The notes beneath the pieces were generated by a model that was not told the origin of the DNA, searched no databases, and saw only the letters and a list, made by a program, of their open reading frames with translations. From Saxidomus purpurata (Eukaryota > Mollusca > Bivalvia > Venerida > Veneridae), in contig JAFMSR010000014.1 in NCBI GenBank assembly GCA_022818135.1, positions 39,637,708 through 39,701,707 on the forward strand: DNA of 64,000 bases, given 5' to 3'. Below, one piece after another: positions 1 through 11,300 of this stretch (within the stretch, counting starts at the first letter, position 1; each line of letters starts with the position of its first letter). A program made the translations under genes and the position numbers.

Positions 1-490
1 ATACTAATCTGAAACAAAGATCATTCACACGAAGCAAAGATTCTTTTAATAGTAATCTGAAATAGAGACGGTTTACATAGTAATCTGAAACAAGTTCAGT
101 TCACATAGTAATCTGAAACGTTCAAAGATATATTGCCAAAATTCTGGATATTAATTACGAAGAACACGGTTTGTGGGTCCACTTTTATTCCTTCTTTATT
201 CAATTAATATGAAAATACTATATAGATATAACATACTCTAGATATAAGGAACAAATTTAAATGGTCCCAAGGAGTTTGTTATATACAGAGTATATATGTA
301 AATATTAATTCAAATGAAATGTTTAAAATACATGTTTGAGCTAATGTATGTCTCCTGTTTCCTTTTTTATTACAAAGCTGTAATTAAATAAGTTGATGCT
401 TTGTAATTAATTGGACTCAGGCCTTTGTGATAAAATTATTGGTAATACACATCTAAATTCCACACCATGATATATTAACTGATATATCAC
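1..490. other. Intronic or flanking DNA of the minus-strand gene; MITE-like fragment
   Basis: No exon is seen left of 491. Around 205-300 the text 'gatataacatactc' and 'gagtttgttatatacagag' resembles the small elements at 22425-22615 and 34841-35013, so this is probably another degraded copy. The opening 120 bases repeat the phrase 'agtaatctgaaa' about four times, a short degenerate tandem repeat. Confidence 0.4.
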
Positions 491-3400
491 CTTTTGCAAG
501 AAGAATCATCTCATCAATAGCAGCCAGTTTCCAATCATACTCCTGCAGTCTCTCTTGTAACTCATACATCAACTTTCTCTTCTCTACAGTTCTCTCTATC
601 TGTATGTAAAGAAACAAGAAGTTAATTCCAATGATTTCTGCCTACCTAAAGTTGATTGGAACCTAAGCTAGTCAATTATTGTATCTTCCCTATGGAGTGA
701 TGTAAATTCAAATGTTCCACATCTTTCTCTTCCAATTAAACTGGGAAGCTCTTGTTTTCGTTATAACTATTAGTAACAAATAGAAAGATTTCTAAGCCAA
801 ACCCTTTTAGAAATTTAGCTTTAATCAATAAATTCTGACCTGTAAATAGAACTTATAGTGTTTCAAGGCATCTTTTCCATACACAACATCTTCTGGTCTT
901 AATTTCTCTTCACTTGTCTGAAACAAGTATTTAGAGAATTCCATAATCAAAAGATTACATGCATGTGACAACAGTATTACTATTTTCTTTGTTGTTTTTT
1001 GTATGTCGACAGTTCACAAGTTCTGGTGAGGTGACTGTTCGTAAATATTTTTAAACATGTACAAAAAGTTTTCACTTGTCTGCACAACTTAATGCACTGT
1101 GTACCAGGAGTAGCAAATGCTAATTTTCCAAAAAAATGTTTATAAATACATGTATACAATACAACAATATGTGTACAACATGTACAAAGAGGGTTGACCA
1201 GTTTCTAAATATCTCTAAAATATATATTTATAGTGATCTATGCTTTCCCAGAGTTATATCTCACCACAACCGCATAAAACAGTATACAGTCAAACCTGTG
1301 TTAAAGACCATCTCTGAATAAAGACCACCCTGCGAATAAAGACCAACAGTGAGATCACAGTTCACTATAAATCTATAGTAGCAACAGTTGTGACTAAAGA
1401 CCACCTGTAAACAAAGGCCACATTTGTAGCTTCCCAGCAGTGGTCTTTGTTCACAGATTTGACTGTGCGCTGAAATTTAAATGAACAAAATATTATAATT
1501 TATTTAAGCTCACCTTGTCTGTAATTTCATCTCTGGCAGCACTAGCATCACTCTTACTTGTATCTTTTATGTTGCTGATTTCTTCAAGAACTTCCTCTTC
1601 TTTGTCTGACAGATTAGTTTTACGACTATCATCAGGTGTTTGGGTTTCATGAACTTGTGATTCAGCATATCCTTTCACCACATCTGTGAGTATATCTGGT
1701 GATGATCTATTTTTCTCCTGTTTCTCTTTCAGCACTGTATATCCATCTTTCATTTCAGCATCCACATTTCCTGCTTCTTCGGAGGTTTTTGACTTTTCAA
1801 AGTTTAACCTGGTTTTGTGAAGGCTGTCCACTTCATTGTCACTAAATACTGTTCTGTCTAATGGTTTTCTGGTGCGTTCATCAAAGAAAATAAGTTTGTC
1901 TTTTTCAGATTTTTGTTCAGTTTTATTTATGTCTAAAGCCTCTGACTTAGGTAAATAGCCCATACTTTTGGCAGATTTTTCAGAACCTGTACTTGTCATA
2001 TCAAACCTGATCTTAGTTTTTGATATAGTTTCATGTCCAGTGCCAATATTAGTCTCTTCTTCATTATCGTTATCTGTGTACAGTTTATTGTATATCAACT
2101 GTTTCCCAAGCGACTTAGTACATTTTGGGGTGGTGAGGGTCAAAGGTTGATCTTGCAAGTCCCAACTACACCCAGCTTCTGATTCTTCTGATGTACTAAC
2201 CTGTGCAGATTTTTGTATATCACTGCCAGTCTGAAATATATTTAAAAGTAATTAACTGATGTCATTTAAAACTTTTCATATCATTCAACATGTAAATATT
2301 TTCTGGAACTACAGAAATTCTGTTTTAGGCTAGTTCCCATCAGATGTTCTGAAAATGCTAAGAATGATTGAATTTAGTAGTAGTCATTGAAGTAAAATTG
2401 TTAAAACATTTACCTTTACATTCCCACAATTAAAGTGTACATGTAAAGTTAAAAACTGCATCAACTACTGAAGAATGCAGCATATTGTTTAAAATGACAG
2501 CCTTTAAATTTGAAATTATAGAACTGCAGGGAGCAATAATATCAAACCAAGATTTATCTTGAAAGAAGTTTTAAAGATTTCATAGCGATATGTACAGTTT
2601 TTGTAAAGTTTATTTTAATAATGTCACACAATGAAACAACCCGGGCGTACATTTTTCGTGTTCGACCCCCCAAAAAAAACAGAAAAACATGTAAAAATCA
2701 TGGAACAACTAAAATTTTCTGTGTTTTTCTATGGTTTTACATGTTTTTTTTACATTTACATATTTTTTTCAGAAACATGGAAAAATAATACATGTTTTTA
2801 TGATTGGAAAACCATAGAAATCTGATATTATACTGTGACAAAATGCAGAAAAAACATATAAAAAAGCTTGGCAATACAATGTCATGTTCATATACCTCTT
2901 TAGTCTGATCCAACATTTCGTCATATGTCTGAAGGGCACTGATGCGCGTCAACATTTTCTCAGCACTGTGAACAAATTTGTCTTGTTCATGGTCGTGCCG
3001 CGACACAGAACTTTTTAATGACAGTCCAAACTCTCCTTCCTATAATAAATAAAGAAATGCATATAAACTGTTTAAGTGAAAAGCTAAACTAAAACTTTTA
3101 AATGCAAGCTACCAGGTAAATTATCATAGGCGTAACTCAGTATACTTATATGGGGTTGGTTTAAAAATAAAAGTACTTACAGATTGTGACCTTAAGTCAG
3201 ATTGAATTTTGGCTCTGGACTTCTTAGTTCAAGTCATCTTGGTATAAAAACAAATATATTCATTGCCTGGGTTTCATTTGGTGATGTTTTGTATGCAGGC
3301 TTCTATTACCATTATTAACATAATTATAACACTTGTAGTGCCTGGGTTCTCTAGATTAATTGATGCCGTACAATTTCCAGTACTTGTTTTCAAAGTAAAA

Positions 3401-4169
3401 CAGAGTTTGAAGGCAATTAATTCAGGACATATCTAAATAATATATCCCTTGTAGTACTAGATAATTATTTCATAATTTCAAAAGGTTTAATATGCAACGT
3501 GTTCTTGAAACCCTCATGTATCATGGGGTCAAACTTTAAGAAGTTTTTCCTGGATAGATTGTAATAAAAACAAGTAATATCTTTAAAAAAAAAAGATGGT
3601 CGACGTAGGTGACGTAATAAACACATTTTGTGTTTCAGAAGGCTCCCGGGCAGTACACTGCTTATTACGGTACCATAACGCTAGCCAATAATCAATGAAG
3701 CTAGATGTCCGGCCCCGGACAACATCTCGTTGAATACAAAAGTTGATCTTCGTACTGTCCAGAAACCTTGACATAACGTGTTCTGTTTTTTCTTTTTTTG
3801 CAACATGATTTATTATAAATAACTATAATATAAAAAAATATACACATTTTGTGTTTCAGAAGGCTCCCGGGCAGTACACTGCTTATTCCGGTACCGAAAC
3901 GCTAGCCAATAATTTGCAGATTCTGATTGGTCACATTATAACGAAGTTGGTTAGCAACGCGTCCATACCAACGGAAGTTCAAATCAAAAGTATACGACTA
4001 CGTCGAAAAAAATAAAAAAATATATGAATATGAATAAATATATGAATAATAATGAAAATGAAACCTTGATCTGTCTCTCTGCTTTACTCCTCCAGTCATC
4101 AGATGGTGATCTTGTGATACCAAAAAATCTACCAACATTGCTCGCTAAAGCATGTAAAGACTTTGCCAT
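491..4169 (-). CDS. Unrecognised minus-strand gene, 5' part (six exons, continues past the left edge)
   Basis: Exons in transcription order are 4169-4065, 3222-3181, 3039-2896, 2230-1514, 917-840 and 599-491. Internal junctions are phase 0, the last exon ends in phase 1, and all have GT/AG borders. The start ATG (4169-4167) has an in-frame TGA six bases upstream. About 398 residues are visible. The N-terminus (MAKSLHALASNVGRFFGITR) could form an amphipathic helix. Exon 3 encodes a helical stretch ending LQTYDEMLDQTKE. Exon 4 (239 codons) is Ser/Thr/Glu/Lys-rich and probably disordered. Exons 5-6 encode a charged helix (KHYKFYLQIERTVEKRK, then LQERLQEYDWKLAAIDEMI) that looks like coiled coil or BAR-type. 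I do not recognise the family; membrane-curvature or coiled-coil scaffolding is only a guess. Exons 3-6 are the best supported; the 42-nt exon 2 and the first exon are weaker because their splice sites are poor. It is divergently arranged with EXOC4. Confidence 0.6.
1286..1466. mobile_element. MITE with ACAGTCAAACCTGTG terminal inverted repeats, copy 1
   Basis: The left end ACAGTCAAACCTGTG matches the reverse complement of the right end (ACAGTCAAATCTGTG) at 14 of 15 positions. The interior repeats 'AAAGACCAC'-type words and includes TGGTCTTTGTTCACAG near the right end. A second copy with the same ends lies at 13998-14215. It sits in an intron of the minus-strand gene and has no coding capacity, so it is a non-autonomous DNA transposon. 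Confidence 0.75.
3621..3913. repeat. Pair of 72-bp direct repeats with CCAAT boxes
   Basis: Copies at 3621-3692 and 3842-3913 differ at only about three positions and both end in GCTAGCCAATAAT (a CCAAT box). Just to the right, at 3927-3933, is GATTGGT (inverted CCAAT), and at 3946-3958 GTTGGTTAGCAAC, which resembles an RFX X-box. On my model this lies in intron 1 of the minus-strand gene, only 150 bp downstream of its start codon exon. It may be a promoter or enhancer duplicated locally, or a fragment of a repeat. Confidence 0.5.
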
Positions 4170-5367
4170 AACTCAAGTTACTGGATCTTGTGTACAAAGT
4201 GCATCATTCCCAAAATATTGCAAATAAAGATTTGCATAACGAGCTGATTATCAGAGACAAACTCAAAACTGTTCTCTGGAATGAAAAACAAAGGGTTACA
4301 AATACATGTAGAATGTGACTACGCTTTCAAAGGCCATGCATGCAATCAGGGCCATGTATCATATGGACCCAATGTTGCAGTGACAGAACAAAAAATGATT
4401 CAAATAAAAGATTAGTAAAATTCCATCAAGTAGGGCTGTCAGGCACAGCGGTAGCATAGCTTGTTTGCCTCAGAATCGCAGTCCTGTTTTTGATCCAGAC
4501 TACTGCCGTTACGATTTGTTAAATCCTTCGGCAAGACATTTAATTCTACATTATCAGACCATGATTACATTTGTCAATGCAAGCATATGACTTCCATCTT
4601 AATTTAGTAATTCTTGTTAAATTTGTAAGTCTTCACAATAATTATTGAAAACAGATTAGTCACAGTCATTTCAATTCTTCACACTGCAACAAACAGTATA
4701 GCATTAGCACCTACAGAAACACATCCAGAGTCGAGGTTTTGTTGTTAATCAGAACGGTAGCCTCAATATTTCGACTGCAAATCCGACACATTTTACAAAC
4801 TGACATTACATATTTGCCGTCCGCACAATTAGTTGGGCTAGTCAAACTAGCCCAAGGTGTTTGACACTATTATTCCTAATTCTCATTATAGATATGGTCA
4901 ACTGACACAATAAAAAGACCAATTAATTATGGAAGCCAGAACTAAATTTTAAGTCAGACCAGTTGACTGTGGCATTTATGTTTGACTTTGCCAACTGATT
5001 GATTGCATTCTTGTTGGTTAAAAAACTCTGACATAAGTATAAAAGACACTTCATCCAAAGCTTAGAAATTAAAAGATCCACTGTACATGGATAGTAGCTG
5101 CAAACACCTGCAACCAAGTTGCTGCTGTTGGTCCTTGCAGACGAAATTAGGCCTCTTAGGTCATAAAATTTTTTTCCTAAATTTTGAAACACTTACGCCG
5201 ACTATAATTGTTTAAGTCATTCAAAACCTTTACAGTCTAAGGTTAGATGCTGAACCTTATATACTTGAACATACTTAAAATTGTTTGCTTAGAGTTTGCT
5301 TTAAATATATTTTGTGAGTACATAAGCACTTCAAACCCGGAAGTTGGGTCACCAAAATTTTTGCAAA
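4170..5367. promoter_or_regulatory. Divergent intergenic region between the minus-strand gene and EXOC4
   Basis: About 1.2 kb separates the two start codons. It holds a tRNA-derived SINE-like stretch (about 4436-4580; A-box-like GCGGTAGCATAGC, 3' text similar to the element at 62703). An ETS-type site CCGGAAGT sits at 5337-5344, 24 bases before the EXOC4 ATG. I see no convincing TATA box or CpG island. A shared bidirectional promoter is possible but the spacing is large for one. Confidence 0.4.
5337..5344 (+). promoter_or_regulatory. ETS-factor motif upstream of the EXOC4 start codon
   Basis: CCGGAAGT is an exact core ETS/GABP motif, common in TATA-less housekeeping promoters. It lies 24 bases before the ATG at 5368. 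That position would place transcription initiation very near the coding start; this is inferred, as no transcript data are available. Confidence 0.4.
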
Positions 5368-8300
5368 ATGATGGATAATGAGCCGAAGACGGCATTGCCA
5401 TCGCCTGCAAAGGCGAAGCAAACGGTAACTATGTGCACTGAATCGTTAGCAGTAAAGGTGTTGGAGAATTAATGTCAAATACTCAAAGATATTCTTTTAT
5501 AACTCAAAACACCTCCAACTAGACCGACTCCGGATACTTTGAATTCGGATAGTTTTAGCTGACCCAAAGACATAAATTTGACAAAATGAGTAACTGTTAT
5601 GTTATCATCTTGCGGTATCTCTATTTCGTTGTAGAAACAAAACCAACAATCAAATTATTATAATGCATGAATATGATTAGTCTAATTAATTTGACGTTGA
5701 AGTCAGCGAGATAGCTTTTGGACACATGCGCTTTCATATGAGGTTTTGAATGTGTGCTTTCTCCTGAGGTTTGACAACTATAAAATATCAGATGAAAAAA
5801 AATGGTCAAATGGATGAACTGAATGAATTAGGCTATCTGACCTCTAACTTAACACTAACAAGGTTCTATGCTCCTGCGTTTATGAATAAATTATGCAAAA
5901 ACCGCCATGTTAGAATTACGGTAAGCGCGCTATGGTGCGCTGGAAATCGACACATGTCCGTTTACAAAGCTCGCCACGTTTAACAGTTTTCTTCCATGTA
6001 AGAAAACTTGATGGTTTTTGATTGCTATTGAATGATAAATAAAACAAAAGAAATATGATAAATTGTCCGATGATTGATAGTTTCGAGCGTTAAAAGTTCA
6101 GGAATTCATCGGAAGGACCGAGATTCTGTCGCCGGATAGCGGCTGAAAATAGCCTTTAAACCAACTTTGAAATTTTTTTGACATGCAGACAATTTTTTCC
6201 CAATAGATATTTGAATATACTTTACGAAACTACCAAGTTTGTAATGTGTCCCTTCTTATTAAAAGTGTCTGGGAAGTTAAATTCGTTTGTTTACTAAATT
6301 TGTACCGCCATTCCAAACAACGTCTGTATCGGGTGATAAACAAAGTTATACGCCTATCAAGCAAAGCCTCGGTAGCGCAGTGTCTTGTATTCCCGCTTGA
6401 CACGCGGGAGATCTGAGATCGAACTCCGCCGGAGTAGGAAAAATTTATTATTTACTCTGAACATATTCATTTATACTCACCTTCAGTATAGTGAGAACTG
6501 GATTAAAACGTAATACTGATTCAAAAACGCATTATTTGATATAGGGTTGGGTAAGGCTCCGCATGCTCGTGGTGCGTGATGTTTACATCCGGTCGTAGCA
6601 TACGAATAGAGAGCAAACTTTGTTAGTGCTTTGTCATGCATTGAAGGATTTTAAAATAATTTTGCACAAATGTTCAGCACATCATGACCAACGACGTGTT
6701 GCATACAAGACCCACGTCCTTACTTCAAAGGTCAGGGTCAACCTTAGAGTTTGAAAGTAATGGAATCTTGTATATAAGCACACATTCCTTGTCCAGACTG
6801 TTACTTTGTCATGCATGGCAGGATTTTAATAACTTGGCACAAATGTTCACCACATCAAGATTACGCGTTGCATGCAAGACCCCATTCGTGTCAGGACTGT
6901 AATTTCCTTATGCATTGATTGATTATAAAATAATTTGGCACAAATGTTCAGCATATCATGACAACATGTTGCATACAACACCCATGACCCTACATCAAAG
7001 GTCAAGGTCACATTTAAGTAGAGTTTAAAGGTAATGGAATACTGTCTGCATGTTAACTCTGTCATGCATGGAAGGATTTTAAAATTACATGGCACAAGTG
7101 TTGAGCTTATGGAGAGGACACAGACTGTGAAACACCTCTTTTGGGGGCATTCTTCACTTATCATGCTTATGACAATGTATGAGGGACAGCTCTTATTTTT
7201 CTGTGTTTTTTATGTGAACTTGTAATTTGATGAACATCAACAACACAAAATTCTATGAAATTTGAAATTTCCTACCTGCTATTTTTTTTCAGGGTCATAA
7301 AAAAATTTGGGTAGGGGGTATAAAAGGAGGGTCGGTAGGGTTGCAGGAGACAGACTATTCTTTGTTTTAGCCAATGAGGCCTTATGGAATATAGCAATGT
7401 CATCTTGGATTCTCACAATATGGAAGTATGTAATATTAAACTGTTAAATCAAATGATACTTAAATTTAGATGTCTTCTAAAGTACAATTATTTTTCGTTT
7501 CAGTCTGGGTTTCTGATGTCAATTGTGAGAACACTATCAGCCAGGTAACCATCACTTTGTAATTTTATTATTTTGTCCAAGCAAAATCAAAGGGACCTTG
7601 AGTCTTTTTAAAAGCATTGTAATAAATTATTGCCTTAAACTGAAGAAAAAGTTTGATTAAATTTGTCATATAGTATAATTACCATTTAACATGTTTAAAT
7701 AGTAAAAAGTCAGAACAATTCCATTTTAAACAAAGACCAATCTCAATGATCAAATGGTTAAATTACTAACTTAAAAATCATTGATTTAGGATTGTGGGTG
7801 TAGCTTTGAAAAATCCTGCCCTGAGCATGCTGAGCAGGATTTAAACTCGGGACCTTCAGTACATTTAGCTGACACTCTAGTCGCCATATCTACCATATCG
7901 CAATGAAAGCTAGGTCAGTGGCAAGGATTTGGTACAAGTGCCATATTGTACCTTTGCTACACAAGTCCCAAGGCGACCACCAAGTTGGCTCTTTTATGTA
8001 AGAAATTTGGCCTTTTCCTACCAAGAATTAGAGATAAGCCTAAGTGGTCTGTTCTAGGAACGATGCCGTTAGGTAATGGAGATAATGTTCATGCAGGTGT
8101 TGAACCTCGAGAAACTCTGTATTTTGAGATGTGAAACTGTACAATGGTGTTGTACACTCTTCTATTTACAGTGCTGATTTCCAGCAGAGAGAGAAGGAAA
8201 AAGCCAGAATTGAAAAAGCATTTAAACAAAGTGATAAGAAACTCGGAGATCATGTAAAAGGTCAGTTAAAGCAAATAGATTATTGTACAATAGAAATACT

Positions 8301-11300
8301 TTGAATAGATCTTAGTTCTAACTGTAGAACTTATGTACTGATCTGTTTTGCATAAAATGAACTGAGTGACAAGTGATACACGAGTATCATTACCTTTTTT
8401 ATGGCAGTCATTTTTTCCAACTTTTCTTTTATGTTGAAAATTCCTGTGTTTATCATGTCGATGTCAGACTTGAATTGAAATTGACACAGCAACTTTGCTA
8501 AAAGACACCATCGTTATGTTCTTGTAAATCTCGCCTTTAGTATGGGCGCAAGCCGCGCAACATCCGAAGAGGTATTTTGTTATTAACTGCTCGCGAAGTG
8601 CTTATTTACAAGTGCATCACTACAACCTGATTTGAAAAAGATGGCATGTGTAAAGCCAATATGCAGCGATAACTATGACATCACCCAAGTGACAGATGTG
8701 TTGTGATAACAAAATTTTCTTCAACCTTTTCTTTGCTAAATTATTTACAAAATTACACTTGTCAACATTTCAATTTGGACAAACACTATTGTTCAAAGGT
8801 TCCCAGTAAAACATTTACCGACTCAGTACACATCATTATCAAAATTTGTGGATGTGCAGGCTAACCAGGTTGGAATCATATAAAATATTTGTTCTGCTAT
8901 ATTTTCAGATAATTACGTAGATCTGACATCTATTCTGACATCGTTCAGTGGAATCAATGATAAAGTAAAAGGTAATACCTTTCAAAGTTTTGTATTTTTT
9001 GCTTTCAGAGACCTTTGCATGTTTTGTAGATGACTTATATAATGGCTGATTGAGTTATAACCAGGTTTAAAGCCATCTTAAGTGTGTTTAGTACATGTGT
9101 GTGTGTTGTTGACATGTGTCATTCCCTGTAGGATAACTAAACTTCTTTTGTACCAATTCCACAAAACAATGAAAATTGGAATGTTCAATTGACAAAAAAC
9201 AACTGTACTTAAAACAGAGAATAAGATAACCAGCATGTTTGGCATGTAGCATTGTCTAGTTGACCTCTACTATTACAGACTATCAGCTAGGCTGAGGAAA
9301 ATTAATGATTTAAAAAAAAAAGAGCAAGTTCTGTACGATTTCTTGTCAAAATTTGGTTGTTCAAGCTGTGTTGATCTATATAAATGTTATCTTTTCCACG
9401 TTGCTTTAGAGTCCCGAGACAAGATAAAGAACATCAAAGATGATTTAAGCAGCTGTAAGACATTGTTACACTGCAAAAGAGATGAGTTACGCAGACTCTG
9501 GATAGAGGGAGTAGAGCAGAAAACAATAGCCTCGCTTCTCGATCAGATGTAAGTTTACGTACAATATATCAGAGGTCTACGGTATTTGTAACTATTCTAA
9601 CATTTTTATTTATATCAGATTTTATCAAACATTTAAAATAAAGAGCAGTAAATAAAGATGAGGCTCACAATTGTTTATAGATTGGAAACCTCATTACTGG
9701 GTACTTTTTAATAGTGAAACGTATAGCAGTAACAAGTATGCTTCATGTTGTACTTATAATAGGTACAGTGTTGGTGTCACCACTACTTAAAGGGGCAGCC
9801 TTTTCTGACCTACCGTACACCAAGTCCTTTTAGAGCACACTTACACCCTTTACTCTCTTTGTTTAATGCACCAGACAGGTAGGTCACAGGTCTATATTTA
9901 ACCACTCTTTTAGTGGCTGACTGCTCACCAGCCGACCATATCTTAAACGACTCATTCTTGGATTCAAACTTTCAACCTCCTGTTGTTTCCAGCGCAGATG
10001 TTTAAATCACTAAACCAAGGAAAAGGGTGTTTTATCTTAAACCACTGAAATTCGTCAGCTGAACTCCTATTCTAATTTTTCTCACCATGTTTTCAGAGAA
10101 CAAGTTAAAAGTGTACCAAATAAACTAGACAATTTCCTTGCCAAGAAACACTATCTTCATGCCACTGATCTAATCGTTAGTGCAGGTAATGTATATTCAA
10201 ACGCACTATTGACGTAACGTCATTTCTGATTGGTTGCTTCGTTTAAATTTGCGACTATTAAATAACATATATAATACATCGTGTGTTAGTAAAGGGTTAA
10301 CTATTTAGTGATTTTGACATTTGCGACCGTATATACGATTCTAATGGTCACAAACAGTTTTAATAACTCCGGCTAAGGCGGTCGCTGTTAAAAGTATTTG
10401 GGTCCATTATAAAAACGTATATATACAGTCGCAAATATCAGAATTACAAAACAGTTAATCCTATATTCAAACACTTTGTGTATTCAAGTTTGCTTAGATA
10501 AAGTGTGTACATGGTTGTTTGAAAGTGATGTAAAATCCTATTGCTGTGTATTTATTCCAAACTGTTCATTTCATGCTTTGAAATTCAAAATATGACTTCA
10601 ACATTATACTGTGTAACTGCAGAAATGCATGTTACTCTATTTGTTGCTGCAATTGTTCCCCTTAGCAACAATTGTTCCCCTTTGTACATAGCTTTTTATG
10701 GAGGATCACAGTAACCTGTTAATTTTACTCTGTACATAACATAGAAAGTGAAAAAGTACTAAAACTCATATTTGAATTTTCTTCTTTACTGGTGTATACC
10801 TTTCCTGCTGGTGTCCTCCAACAGGTCTTGTTTTCTTAACTAATTATACCCCCAAAACGAAGTTTGGGGGTATATAGGAGTCACCCGGTGGTTGGTCGGT
10901 CGGTCGGTCAGGTGGTCTGTTGCATTTTCCTTGTCCAGAGCATAACTTGAAAACTACTACTTGGAATTCAATACAACTTCATACAATGGTCAAGCACATT
11001 GAGAGGAAGTGCAGTGCACAAGAACCATAACTCCATCTTGACTCATTACAGAGTTATTGCCCTTTGTTACTTTTCCTTGTCCGGAGCATAACTTGAAAAC
11101 TACTGGTGGGAATTCAATACAACTTCATACAATGGTCTAGCACAATAAGAGGAAGTGCAGTGTACAAGAACGATAACTCTATCTTGAGTAATTACAGAGT
11201 TATTGCCCTTTGTTACTTTTCCTTGTCCGGAGCATAACTTGAAAACTACTAGTTAGAATGCAATACAACTTCATACAATGGTCAGGTACATTGAGAGGAA

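Noticed and set aside
4024..4227. 67-codon plus-strand open frame
   Set aside because: The opposite strand gives a better exon (start codon with upstream in-frame stop, phase match to the next exon); the plus frame has low-complexity Asn at its start.
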